From Streptomyces luteolifulvus (GTDB taxonomy: Bacteria; Actinomycetota; Actinomycetes; Streptomycetales; Streptomycetaceae): a DNA stretch of 64,000 nucleotides. How positions within the stretch are numbered: the first letter of the stretch is position 1; every line of letters begins with the position of its first letter. Both the position numbers and the translations under genes were made by a program. The stretch is taken from NCBI RefSeq assembly GCF_008806595.1, contig NZ_VZRB01000019.1:1-64000 (forward strand), read 5' to 3'. The notes beneath the pieces were generated by a model. The model had not been told where the DNA came from. It was given only the letters and a program-made list of their open reading frames with translations, and made no database searches. Of the stretch, positions 51,426-60,101 are shown in pieces.

Positions 51426-53489
51426 TCAGCTCCGATTTCCGGCATTCGGTCCGGCACGTCCTGCCTCTGCCGAGCGGCCTGCCAGCGGCAGGCAGGCCTC
51501 CACACGGGTGCCTCCGCCGCGGGGGGTGGTGATGTCGAGGGTGGCGCCGATCTGGGCGCACAGCTCGCGCATACCGGTGATCCCGGCGCCCTCGGGGGCA
51601 TCGTTGCGCCCTCGTCCGTTGTCCTCGACGGTCAGGACCAGCCTGGTGTCCCGTACGGTCACGCCGAGCCGGCAGCGGTCGACTTGTGCATGCCGTGCAG
51701 TGTTTGCCAGCGCGCCCTCACCGATGCGGAAGGCCACGGTTTCGACGTCGGCGGGCAGCGCAGGCAGCGCGGCCGCCTCCACGAGGAGGCGAAGGCCTAA
51801 CTGCTGCGCGCTGTTGCGGAGCGCGCCGATCAGTCCGAGCACGACCACATCGGTGGGTCGCAGTCCCGCGACGACCTGCCGCAGCGCCGACTGTGTCGCG
51901 GCGATGCCGTCCAGGGCCTGGGCCAGCGCGCGGTCCGTCCGGTCCGGGGCGCGGTGCAGGCTCGCGCGCGCGGCCCGGACGCTGAAGCCGATGCCCACGA
52001 GCTTGGGGCCGATCCCGTCGTGCAGATCCCGTCGGAGCCGGCTGCGTTCCTGCTCGGTGGCCCGCACCGCGGACGCCGCGGTAGCCACGTGCCGGGCGAG
52101 TTCGTGCAGAAGACGGAGATCGGCGGGCGACAGGCACTCCTCACTCGGGCGGGGTTCCACGAGCAGAGCACCCAGTCGCCTCCCCCGGTGGACCAGCGGC
52201 AGGCACACCGGCACCGACGCCGGAATGCCGTAGCGGGCGACTTCAAGACCCTCCCCCGTTTCCTGGGTCAACTCGATCGCCACATACGGCAGTTTCAGCG
52301 CCCTGGCGGTTGTGTGCGCCGCTTCCGGCAGCACACGGTCTGCCTCCGCCGTCGCCTCAAGGCAGCGTCCCAGGCCGGCCATGACAGCGTACGGATCGTC
52401 GCGCAGGCCGTACAACACTCTGCTGACCAGCCGCTGGAGCGCGGCACGCAGCGGTTGCAGCGCAACGGCGACGACAGCCGTCGCCAGCAGCGGGGCCGCC
52501 CCCGAGGCAAAACTCCGCAGGACGAGACCGAAGACGCTCACCGCTGCGGCGTAAAGCCCCGTCATGATCAGTGTCAGCAGCGTGTACAGCAGCGACCGGC
52601 TCAGAACCCGGTCGATGTCGAGCAGCCGATCCCGGACGATGGCGATCATGACCCCGGTGCTGAAGACCACCGTTCCCAGATCGACCAGCACGGAACCAAC
52701 TTCGCCGTGCTGGAACGCGCTCGCTCCGAACAGCGCCGCAACAGCCAGCACCGCCAGCGCCACCCACTCCAGTTGACGGCGCATCAGGGCGTCACCGGAA
52801 CGGAAACGGAACCCCAGCGACATCACCGCCAGCACGCCCGGAACCGCGATGCACAGCAGCGTCACGAGACCAAGGAACGGACGCGCGAGGGACAACGCCG
52901 GGACACCGAGCGGATTCTCGGCCGAGGGGAAGTAGCCATCGGGGATCGGACCCGGCAGGAGTGCGGCCAGCGTCAGCGTCAGCGCGGAGGCCGCTGCCAT
53001 GTACCACCCGCAGAACCTCCAGCGGGCCGAGGGCAGGCGCCCGTCGGGGAAGAGCAGAAGCAGAAAGAAGAACGGGAACGTGACACACACAAACAGCCAG
53101 CGCGCCGCCCACATCGCGAGGACACCGCCGGGCACGTGGTGCACCAGGGCGTAGGCCCCGTAGGCATGGACCAGGTTGTCCGCGGCCATCCCCAGCCCAC
53201 ATGACAGCAGCAGCCAGCCAACGGGGTTACCCGGACGCCGTGTTGCCACCACCAGCCCCGGCACAGCGAAAGCGACGAACGACACCGGCTCGACCAACGC
53301 AAGAGCCCACGGATGCCAGTCCGGCCGTGGCGCAGACCGGGAACCCGCCACCAAAACCATCGTCAGGCCCGCACACCCAGCCGTGACCACCCACAACACC
53401 CAGGCAAGCCACGCCGCCGGAACCCGCGCCTTCACCCGAACCGGCCCATGAACCTCACTGCCGGCCCGGTCCTGCACCATCTCGGCCAT
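51426..53489 (-). CDS. Membrane sensor histidine kinase (HisKA_3 type), 687 aa
   Basis: The first ~330 residues contain about eight hydrophobic segments, so the sensor part is in the membrane. A GAF-like region (~365-470) follows. The phospho-acceptor is His490 in RLRRDLHDGIGPKLVG (HisKA_3). The ATPase domain has the N-box FRIGEGALANTARHAQ and LTVEDNGRGR. The ATG at 53489 follows GGGGGA. It phosphorylates the response regulator whose gene begins one base downstream. The signal is unknown. Confidence 0.92.
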   Translation of the reverse strand: MAEMVQDRAGSEVHGPVRVKARVPAAWLAWVLWVVTAGCAGLTMVLVAGSRSAPRPDWHPWALALVEPVSFVAFAVPGLVVATRRPGNPVGWLLLSCGLGMAADNLVHAYGAYALVHHVPGGVLAMWAARWLFVCVTFPFFFLLLLFPDGRLPSARWRFCGWYMAAASALTLTLAALLPGPIPDGYFPSAENPLGVPALSLARPFLGLVTLLCIAVPGVLAVMSLGFRFRSGDALMRRQLEWVALAVLAVAALFGASAFQHGEVGSVLVDLGTVVFSTGVMIAIVRDRLLDIDRVLSRSLLYTLLTLIMTGLYAAAVSVFGLVLRSFASGAAPLLATAVVAVALQPLRAALQRLVSRVLYGLRDDPYAVMAGLGRCLEATAEADRVLPEAAHTTARALKLPYVAIELTQETGEGLEVARYGIPASVPVCLPLVHRGRRLGALLVEPRPSEECLSPADLRLLHELARHVATAASAVRATEQERSRLRRDLHDGIGPKLVGIGFSVRAARASLHRAPDRTDRALAQALDGIAATQSALRQVVAGLRPTDVVVLGLIGALRNSAQQLGLRLLVEAAALPALPADVETVAFRIGEGALANTARHAQVDRCRLGVTVRDTRLVLTVEDNGRGRNDAPEGAGITGMRELCAQIGATLDITTPRGGGTRVEACLPLAGRSAEAGRAGPNAGNRS

Positions 53490-53957
53490 ACAGCCCGTCC
53501 CCCACCTCGACTACGAACAGTAGAGGCATCCTCAACGTACTGTGATCCCGCCAGCGAGGGACAAAAATCCCGAAAACACGGGAACAACGGCCACAGTCCA
53601 AGAGCCCCGACACCGCCCTGGCTCGGGCGCGCCCACCCCCGCAGACGCAGCACCGCCCCCTCGCCAGACACAGACTGCAGCGCAACCACGCGCCAGCCGA
53701 CCCCACCGCATCCGGCAGAAGCGCAGCCTCAACGGCCACCCGGGTTCGCAGGCGGTGAGGCCGTGGCCGCGCAGCATGATCCCGCATGTCCTGCGCCCGG
53801 CTTGTGCCGTTCATCGTTGCCAAGGAGGATGGCGGCGGGTTGCCGGGCGCGGGCAAGCAGGGGGCGTATTTGTGAGGACCTCATCGATGCACTAGCAGGG
53901 GAGTCGGATCGGCGCAAAGCGTGGTGCGTGACGGTGTGATGCCCTTATGTTCGCCTC
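53490..53957. other. Divergent intergenic region
   Basis: About 470 bases between divergent genes. It should contain the promoters of the sensor kinase and of the membrane-vWA pair. A small inverted repeat, TCCCGAAAACACGGGA, lies near 53566-53581. No gene is supported on either strand. Confidence 0.4.
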
Positions 53958-54284
53958 ATGTGGCAGTACGCTGTATGGGGAGCGGTGGGCGCCGCCGTGA
54001 ACCGTGCGCTGATATTCATGGAAGCCAATCGGCGCGCCAAGGGCCCCGCCTGGCGGTATCCCGACGGCCCGGGCGGCGGATTCTTCCTTCTCGCCAGCGC
54101 GTTGCACTGCGCGATAGGTGTCGGTATCACGCTCGCCGCGGCCCCATCAGGGATCATCGCCACACCATTACTCGCGCTCGGACTCGGTGCTGTCGCACCA
54201 GCGGCGATGGCCAAGATCGGACAATACGCGCTAGCCACTCTAGATCCCGCCCCACCAGGCGTTGATGGAGAGGGAGAGGAGTGA
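53958..54284 (+). CDS. Small membrane protein coupled to a vWA gene, 108 aa
   Basis: The ATG at 53958 opens MWQYAVWGAVGAAVNRALIF. Three hydrophobic segments are visible: residues 2-20, ~42-60 and ~65-90 (GIIATPLLALGLGAVAPAAM). The C-terminal tail is acidic. Its stop overlaps the GTG of the vWA gene (GTGA), so the two are translated together. I recognise no family. It may anchor the vWA protein at the membrane. Confidence 0.65.
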   Translation: MWQYAVWGAVGAAVNRALIFMEANRRAKGPAWRYPDGPGGGFFLLASALHCAIGVGITLAAAPSGIIATPLLALGLGAVAPAAMAKIGQYALATLDPAPPGVDGEGEE

Positions 54285-55237
54285 GCGATATGGCTGCCGT
54301 CAGCGGGTTCTGGCGCCGACTGCTGGTCGCCTTCTCCGACGCCGCACCCTCCTTGCGGACAATTGCCCGAACCGCAGATGGCGGCAGGACGCGACGACTG
54401 CTCTTGGCGTTTTCCGACGCATCGCCAGCCTTCCGGCCAGCAGCAACGCGGTTGGACCACCCGGAAGGTTACGATCAGGCCCGAGCTGCCGATCGGCCTG
54501 AGCCTCTCAGCCACTGCGCCGATGTCGTGGTCGACACGGATACCCGTGAGCGTCAACCGCTGGTTCTGTGTCTGGACACCTCCAGTTCCATGGCAGGTGG
54601 GCCGATCCAGGCGCTCAACACTGCGTTGCGCGAGTGGACCGAGGAACTGCACAGTGATTCCTTCCTTAGCTCCACAGTTGAGGTCGCTGTTGTGACCTTC
54701 GGCGGGCAGGGTGTGACCGTTTGGCGGGGTCCACGACCTCTGCCGCCACGGACGTCGGCCAGCCCGTTCATACGTGCTGATCTCTTCGAGCCACCCCATC
54801 TCTCGGCGGCTGGCGTAACACCGATGACTGAGGCGCTCAAGCTCAGCGTTCGCCTCGTCGCGGCCCGCAAGGCTGAGCACCGGGAGACGGGTGTTCCGTA
54901 CTACAGGCCCAGCGTCTTGCTGGTGACCGATGGAATGCCGACCGACTCGCAGGGACATCCGTCGAACAATTGGAGAGAGCTCGTCCCCATGCTGGCTGAT
55001 CAACAACAGGCTCGGCGGCTCAGGCTCTACGCGATCGGGATGGGCGGCATCACCAACGCGGGCTATGAGGTGCTGGAGGCGTTGGCACCAGATTTCAACG
55101 CCCGGCTACCCGGCTTTCCGTTCCGGGAACTTTTCCAGATGATTTCGGCCAGTGCCGGCGTCGTGCAGCGAGACGCTGGGGACGACGTACATGCCGAGAT
55201 CTTTGCTCACTTCAAGAGCGCGTGGGAAGCCAGCTGA
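54281..55237 (+). CDS. TerY-like vWA-domain protein, 318 aa
   Basis: Residues ~90-310 form a von Willebrand A domain with the MIDAS motif DTSSSM, a conserved Thr in AAGVTPMTEAL and Asp in LLVTDGMPTDSQG. The pattern fits the TerY branch (PLVLCLDTSSSMAGGPIQAL). The first ~60 residues contain a tandem repeat: RRLLVAFSDAAPSLRTIAR is followed 25 residues on by RRLLLAFSDASPAFRPAAT. TerY proteins work with kinases and phosphatases in stress or conflict systems. Here the direct partner is the small membrane protein with which it overlaps by four bases. Confidence 0.85.
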   Translation: MSDMAAVSGFWRRLLVAFSDAAPSLRTIARTADGGRTRRLLLAFSDASPAFRPAATRLDHPEGYDQARAADRPEPLSHCADVVVDTDTRERQPLVLCLDTSSSMAGGPIQALNTALREWTEELHSDSFLSSTVEVAVVTFGGQGVTVWRGPRPLPPRTSASPFIRADLFEPPHLSAAGVTPMTEALKLSVRLVAARKAEHRETGVPYYRPSVLLVTDGMPTDSQGHPSNNWRELVPMLADQQQARRLRLYAIGMGGITNAGYEVLEALAPDFNARLPGFPFRELFQMISASAGVVQRDAGDDVHAEIFAHFKSAWEAS

Positions 55238-55252
55238 GTTACTGGTGTGAAC

Positions 55253-55354
55253 GATCACGTAATTCGGCTCTGTCGCTGATCTTGTGACGCAGTCGGGTCA
55301 GGGAGTGAGGAGCACGCGTTTGCGGAGGAAGCCGAGGTTGGCTCGTCCATATCC
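55253..55354. repeat. Solo ISL3 right end, repeat copy 2
   Basis: This 102-base stretch matches 23921-24022 with about eight differences, in the same orientation. It keeps the terminal sequence and the final transposase codons of an ISL3 element, with no further transposase. It lies just after the vWA gene. Confidence 0.8.
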
Positions 55355-55512
55355 ACTGAACCTTGAGCATGTGCCGCCGAAGGCTGAGCGACACAACACG
55401 GTTGTGGTTGTGGTGTGCGGCGACCTTGTCGCGGACTTCATGGAGTCGTGCCCCCAACGCCCTCGCTGACTAGAGTCGCCGTGACCACGTCAGTCGACCC
55501 AAGGGGGTACGC

Positions 55513-56496
55513 ATGGCAGTGCCACGCACACTGGGGGATCTGCGCCGCCTGGCGGAAAGGGGGGACGAGGGTGCAGCGTTCTTACTCGCCAGGGCGCACA
55601 TCTCGAAAGGACGCCCTAGCAAGGCACTGAAGGCTCTGGCGCCGCTGGCCAAGGCAGGCAACCGTCGCGCCATCGGGCAGTTCATTGACCTGACGGTGTC
55701 GCTCGCCCGTACCGACGCCCGTTACCAGCCACCGGCCGAAGCCCTGCTGCGGAGAGAGGGTCATCTCCTTAGGCTGGCTCGCGAGATGCGGTCCTGGACG
55801 GGCAGAGGGGAGGACGCGCGCGAACTCCTCGTCACTCTGGCGGTAGAGAAGAGCGTCCCGGCAGCGGCCCTTGACCTGGCCGGCATGGACCACGACGACC
55901 CCCAGGCCTCTGCTCAATGGCACTGCCTGGCCATCGAGCTGGGGGCTACGAGCTGGCACAAGCTTCAAGAGCTTCTGTCCGCACTGCCCCAGGATGCGGA
56001 CGGGGCTGCCAAGCTGAGAGACCGTGCTCGCCGTGCAGTGCGTACCGCGCAACAAGCGGAGAAGGACCGGGAAGCGCGGGAACGGGAGGCGCGGGAAGCG
56101 CGGGAAGCGACCTCCACCCGCTCCCCGGACCCAGTGGCCATCGACCTGGGTGATGCGGCGGCGATCGTAGGGACCGCAGCCGTCATTCCCCTCGTCCAGG
56201 CCGTCGCGACGCAGGCGGGCGGTGATGTTTACAAGTGGGTGCGGCAGCTCTTTGGCCGCGCCGTGGGGCGCGAGAGCGAGGAGCTGACCGAGAGGGCTAC
56301 CGAAGCGGCCCTCTACGTCGTAGGTGACAACACAGCCAACACCTGGCTAGAGATGCGCGGCCGCCCTACGGATGAGGCGCTGGCCAAGCTCGCCGAGACT
56401 GACCTGGAGACCCTCGCCGCCCCTGATCGGCGTGGGCGGGCCGTCATCGTCAGATGGGTTCCGGAAGCCGGAGAGTGGCAGCGACGATTGGAGTAG
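55513..56496 (+). CDS. Repeat/coiled-coil protein with a hydrophobic segment, 327 aa
   Basis: The ATG at 55513 follows AAGGGGG. The first ~150 residues look like TPR/Sel1-type helical repeats (DLRRLAERGDEGAAFLLARA; PSKALKALAPLAKAGNRRAI; SVPAAALDLAGMDHDDPQAS). Next comes a charged coiled coil (AEKDREAREREAREAREA) and a hydrophobic segment (AAAIVGTAAVIPLVQAVATQ). The end is a small domain finishing TLAAPDRRGRAVIVRWVPEA. I cannot name the family. The layout of repeats, coil and small sensor-like end recalls proteins of actinobacterial conflict systems; this is inference only. Confidence 0.6.
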   Translation: MAVPRTLGDLRRLAERGDEGAAFLLARAHISKGRPSKALKALAPLAKAGNRRAIGQFIDLTVSLARTDARYQPPAEALLRREGHLLRLAREMRSWTGRGEDARELLVTLAVEKSVPAAALDLAGMDHDDPQASAQWHCLAIELGATSWHKLQELLSALPQDADGAAKLRDRARRAVRTAQQAEKDREAREREAREAREATSTRSPDPVAIDLGDAAAIVGTAAVIPLVQAVATQAGGDVYKWVRQLFGRAVGRESEELTERATEAALYVVGDNTANTWLEMRGRPTDEALAKLAETDLETLAAPDRRGRAVIVRWVPEAGEWQRRLE

Positions 56497-56668
56497 CCCG
56501 GCGCGCGCCCTAATGGCCAGGGCATCAGAACCCTCCCCAGTGGCCCCGGTTGCTGCCCTCGATCAACCTTCGATGACACGTGCTCAAGGTTCGATGTCAC
56601 AGGACACTGGTTGGCCGTGACGGTTTGAGTTGGGGTCTGGCACAAGTTCCGTGAACAGTGACGTAGCG

Positions 56669-57106
56669 TTACGAGTCGAGGTCGAAGAGCGGGACGTCAG
56701 TGGATGCTGGCGGCGGGGCAAGTACTCGGCAGAGGTGGCTGATTGTTGTGAGCCATCGGCGCGCATCAGCAGGGTCGACCCAGTTCGCGGCCAGTCCAGA
56801 CTCGTCATCGAGGATGCGGGTGAGGGCTTCAGCCGCGAGCGTCCGAAGATCGACGGGAAAGGCTGGCATGGCCTTCTCAGGGCCGTAAGCTGTGTCAATC
56901 GGTTCGCCGCCTGGACACTGTGCCGCGATCAACGCGGCGGCGGCAACCGCCTCTTCTGCTTCCGTGAGGTAGCCAGTCGCGTTGACCGTTCGGGCGAGGA
57001 CACCCCGGATCAGGAATTCGCGTTCTTCGGGCTTCGCATTGTCGAGCGCGATAGCTAAGTCCGCGGCCGCGTCGTTGTCGAAAGGGCCGGTGTCCCAGGT
57101 ACCCAC
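56669..57106 (-). CDS. DUF4259-domain protein, 145 aa
   Basis: The GTG at 57106 follows AAGGAGA and gives MGTWDTGPFDNDAAADLAIA, the signature opening of DUF4259 (GTWGxGxFxNDxAxDF). The rest is helical (YLTEAEEAVAAAALIAAQCP; EALTRILDDESGLAANWVD). Family function is unknown. The native-looking end is at 56669. The gene lies between an ISL3-like end at 57166 and the repeat protein gene. Confidence 0.85.
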   Translation of the reverse strand: MGTWDTGPFDNDAAADLAIALDNAKPEEREFLIRGVLARTVNATGYLTEAEEAVAAAALIAAQCPGGEPIDTAYGPEKAMPAFPVDLRTLAAEALTRILDDESGLAANWVDPADARRWLTTISHLCRVLAPPPASTDVPLFDLDS

Positions 57107-57165
57107 GATGATCTCCTTGACGGGTTGTGCGGCGATCCTCGCATCAGCCCCCACTGACAGCACGA

Positions 57166-57621
57166 TCATGTGGCGAGCAGGACCCGTTTACGCAGCAGGC
57201 CAGACACCTTCTTGTTGGCATCCAGTCCCGTCGTGGTCTTCGGGACACCCGCGGCCGCGCGGACGGACTGGGTGTCGATGATCACCAGGGACGGGTCCTC
57301 TAATCGCCGGGCTCTCTCCCGCACCTGGCAGCGCAGGAGTTCCTGGATCCGCTGGTCGAGGCCGTCCTGACGCCACAGCGTGAAGTAGTAGAACACCGCC
57401 GACCAGGCCGGCAGGTCATGGGGCAGGTAGCGCCACTGACAGCCCGTCCGGTTCTGATAGAAGATCGCGTTCACGACCTCCCGCAGATCGCAGGACCCGG
57501 GATCTCCGGTCGCTGACCGCGCCACCCTCGCCTGCTTCCAGGCCGTGATCATCGGCTCGATCAACGCCCACTGCTCGTCCGCCAAGTCGCTCGGATACGG
57601 CTCTCGCATCATGCCCCGCAT
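57166..57621 (-). pseudogene. IS5-family transposase (IS1647-like), C-terminally truncated and fused to an ISL3-like end
   Basis: From an ATG at 57621 (MRGMMREPYPSDLADEQWAL) the frame gives the IS5 N-terminal domain (REVVNAIFYQNRTGCQWRYL; PHDLPAWSAVFYYFTLWRQD) and the first catalytic Asp in LVIIDTQSVRAAAG. After DANKKVSG the sequence switches to LLRKRVLLAT and stops. Those ten residues match the ISL3 transposase end rather than IS5. So an ISL3 end seems to have replaced the IS5 3' half. It is inactive. Confidence 0.7.
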
Positions 57622-57754
57622 CTCAACATGGACATGCCCGGCAGGCGCCCTGTGTGACGATCAGTACCACGATCGAGCGATCACGAACCGAGGAAGAACG
57701 GACTTAACGCCCACTCAGGGGTCGCGAGAGGTCGCTGACCGGCTGCAGGGCCAG

Positions 57755-57860
57755 CAGCGCCTTCATGCACTCGGGCGTGCGAGTGATCGCAAACGGCGGC
57801 CGGGAGGCCATCAGGGCGGCCTGAGGGGTAACCCCGCAGGCCGAGAAACCGGTACATCGC
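57755..57860 (-). pseudogene. Putative hydro-lyase (DUF1445) fragment
   Basis: One minus-strand frame reads GFSACGVTPQAALMASRPPF followed by AITRTPECM. This matches the signature near the C-terminus of DUF1445 proteins (D-glutamate cyclase-like, GVTPQAAxMxSRPPFAITHAPGxM). Flanking frames are broken. It is a short relic. Confidence 0.5.
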
Positions 57861-58160
57861 CAGACTCAGCCGCCACCGGGCCGCCCGAAATCCTGACGCC
57901 CAAGATCCTCGAGGCCGCTGTCAGGTCTCCGACGTGCACCGGACCTCCGTGCACCGCGGGCACTCGGGCTGCCGCATTTTCTTTCGGCCAAACAATTGAC
58001 ATCCCCCCACCCTTGACCCATGCTCTCTCTACTGGTCATTACCAGACACTACCAATCTTCTGAGTGGCTGGCTTGTCCTCGGGACGGCGCGGTGGGGCGT
58101 TGCCACGACAGCTCGACATCGAGCCAACTAGGCAGTCCCGAAGATCTGAGAAAGGCACGA
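57861..58160. other. Promoter region of the sugar transporter locus
   Basis: No gene is supported. The stretch holds the regulatory site at 58030-58056, about 105 bases before the first start codon of the transporter locus. Its left part may still be debris of the DUF1445 relic. Confidence 0.45.
58030..58056. promoter_or_regulatory. GntR/DasR-like operator, copy 1
   Basis: The core ACTGGTCATTACCAGA is nearly palindromic and resembles the DasR-responsive element ACTGGTCTAGACCAGT. With its flank CACTACCAAT it matches 24 of 27 bases of the site at 63119-63145. It sits upstream of the dehydrogenase relic and transporter genes. Confidence 0.7.
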
Positions 58161-58969
58161 GTGTTGGAAATGCGAATAGGTCTCCTTGGCGCGGGCCCTC
58201 TGGGCGCCCTGCACGCCATGAGCCCTGCGGCGGTACCGGAATGCAAGCCGCTGGCTGTCGCTTCGGAGCAGGTCTCGCACGCCGCTCTGGAAGCCATCCG
58301 GAAGTCCCCCTCGACCCGGAGCGGGTCGACGCGGTCATCATCCCGACACCGCCGGATACGCACGCCTACTACGGGCACGGATCGCTCAGTCCCCTCGTCG
58401 CCATGAGCCGAACCAACCACGGCACCTTCCCCGGTGGATTCTTCGGTACCCACAGCGAGTCCGGCAGCGGTGTCCTTATCGACGACGCGGTGCATCTGGC
58501 CGACGCTCTGCGCGGGCTGACCGAGTATGAGTACCGGACCTTCCGCGCGGAGGCCGGCAGTCATAGCCGGGTCGGTGACGTGGAGGACGCGGAGCAGGTA
58601 GTCGTCACGACCACGGGCGGAGCCTGGGCAAGCATCGACCCGAGCTGGTCACACCCGGTCAGCATGTCCGGGGCAAACGACCTGGTGATAGCCCTGGGGT
58701 TCGAGAACGACAGGTTCTCGATCGACGCCTTCGCAGGCCATGGCTCGCTCGTCGACGAGGACGGCGCCGTCACCCACCTGCCGTACGGCCAAAGCACGGA
58801 CGCAGAGCCTCTCGACGACTGGCTCGCGATCCGGCTCGGCTCGGCACCACCCGTCCAATGGACGACGGCGGCAAGGCCACCCAGGCCGCTTGCCGCGCTC
58901 GCCACCTTGACATCAGCCCAGTACGGAACAGTCGTCGACAATACGGAGCAGGAGAACGGGTCGGCATGA
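58161..58969 (+). pseudogene. Gfo/Idh/MocA-family dehydrogenase, frameshifted and internally deleted
   Basis: A GTG at 58161 (or ATG at 58170) opens MRIGLLGAGPLGALHA, the nucleotide-binding start of this family. Near 58300 the frame shifts to PERVDAVIIPTPPDTHAYYG. Then the sequence jumps to GGFFGTHSESGSGVLIDDAV and HLADALRGLTEYEYRTFRAE, losing about 100 residues that would hold the catalytic EKP and substrate motifs. The C-terminal half is open to its stop, which overlaps the permease ATG (ATGA). It was probably the first gene of the operon. Confidence 0.7.
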
Positions 58970-59994
58970 AGAGCATGGCAAACAGAAGCGGCCTTTTGAG
59001 GCGCTTCGGTCTCTGGCTGGTGTTCGCACTCGTCACCAGCGTCTTGATGGCCGTATCACCGACGTTCCGCTCCACGGTCAACTTGGAAAACATCCTGGAG
59101 CAGAACGCCATCATCGGCATAGTTGCCTGCGGCATGGCTGTGATGATGATCTCCGGCGGTTTTGACCTGTCCGTAGGAGCTGTCGGAGCCACCACATCGG
59201 TCGTAGGGGCAGTCGTCGCCAGCCGTGGCAACGGCGCCATCGTCACCATCGGCGTCGGCCTCCTCGCAGGCATCGCGGTCGGTGTCGCCAACGGCATCCT
59301 GATCGCGAAGGTCCGTATCAACGCCTTCGTCGCCACCTTCGCCATGGCCAGCATCGTCTCCGGCCTGCTGTTCGTCGCCACAGGCGCCGAGTCCAAGCAG
59401 GGTGTGACGCCCCTGCTGGAGAGCGCCGCCAACGCGCGGGTCGCCGGCATCCCCGTGATCTTCGCTGTCTTCATGGGTTGCCTGCTTGCGGTGTGGTTCC
59501 TCCTGACCCGCACCAAGTACGGGCACTACATCTACAGCGTCGGCGGCAACGCCGAGGCCAGCCACCTGTCGGGTGTCCCCGTACAGCGCGTGCAGATCTT
59601 CGCCTTCGCCATGGGCGGCCTGATGGCCGCAGGCGCTGGCCTGCTGCTCCTCGGTCAGACGATGGTCGGGCAGCCCTCGGCCGCGGCCGACTGGCCCCTG
59701 GAGGCCATCGCCATCTGCGTGGTCGGCGGCATCGCCTTGACCGGCGGTATCGGGCGCATCGAGGACGTCCTCGCCGCGACCCTCCTCCTCGGCGTCATTT
59801 CCAACGGGCTCAACCAACTCAACGTCTCGCCCTACTGGAAGCCCGCCGTCACCGGACTGGTCATTCTCATGGCCGTGGTCATCGACCGCTACAGCCGGCT
59901 ACACAACGGCGCCGGGCGCGGCAGCAAAAACTCCCCCGCCGCTGCCGCGCCCGGCGCGCCCACCACCCCACTGACCCCGTCGGCCTCGACCTGA
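58966..59994 (+). CDS. Sugar ABC transporter permease, CUT2 (RbsC) family, 342 aa
   Basis: The ATG overlaps the previous stop. The protein has eight to ten membrane helices and CUT2 signatures (NLENILEQNAIIGIVACGMA; MMISGGFDLSVGAVGATTSV; VGGNAEASHLSGVPVQRVQI; IAICVVGGIALTGGIGRIED). It forms the membrane channel for a monosaccharide, working with the binding protein and ATPase encoded next. The usual gene order of ribose-type systems (ATPase first) is reversed here. Confidence 0.93.
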   Translation: MKSMANRSGLLRRFGLWLVFALVTSVLMAVSPTFRSTVNLENILEQNAIIGIVACGMAVMMISGGFDLSVGAVGATTSVVGAVVASRGNGAIVTIGVGLLAGIAVGVANGILIAKVRINAFVATFAMASIVSGLLFVATGAESKQGVTPLLESAANARVAGIPVIFAVFMGCLLAVWFLLTRTKYGHYIYSVGGNAEASHLSGVPVQRVQIFAFAMGGLMAAGAGLLLLGQTMVGQPSAAADWPLEAIAICVVGGIALTGGIGRIEDVLAATLLLGVISNGLNQLNVSPYWKPAVTGLVILMAVVIDRYSRLHNGAGRGSKNSPAAAAPGAPTTPLTPSAST

Positions 59995-60101
59995 CCGCCG
60001 GCTGGTACGTCCCCTGCGCTGCGCATGCGCTGAGGACACGCACATCCGCACATCATCAAGTCCTCCGCGGACTTCCGCACGACACGCCCCAAGGGAGCAC
60101 C

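Noticed and set aside
55253..55354. Start of a new plus-strand gene after the vWA gene
   Set aside because: The similarity to 23921-24022 shows it is an ISL3 end, not a gene.
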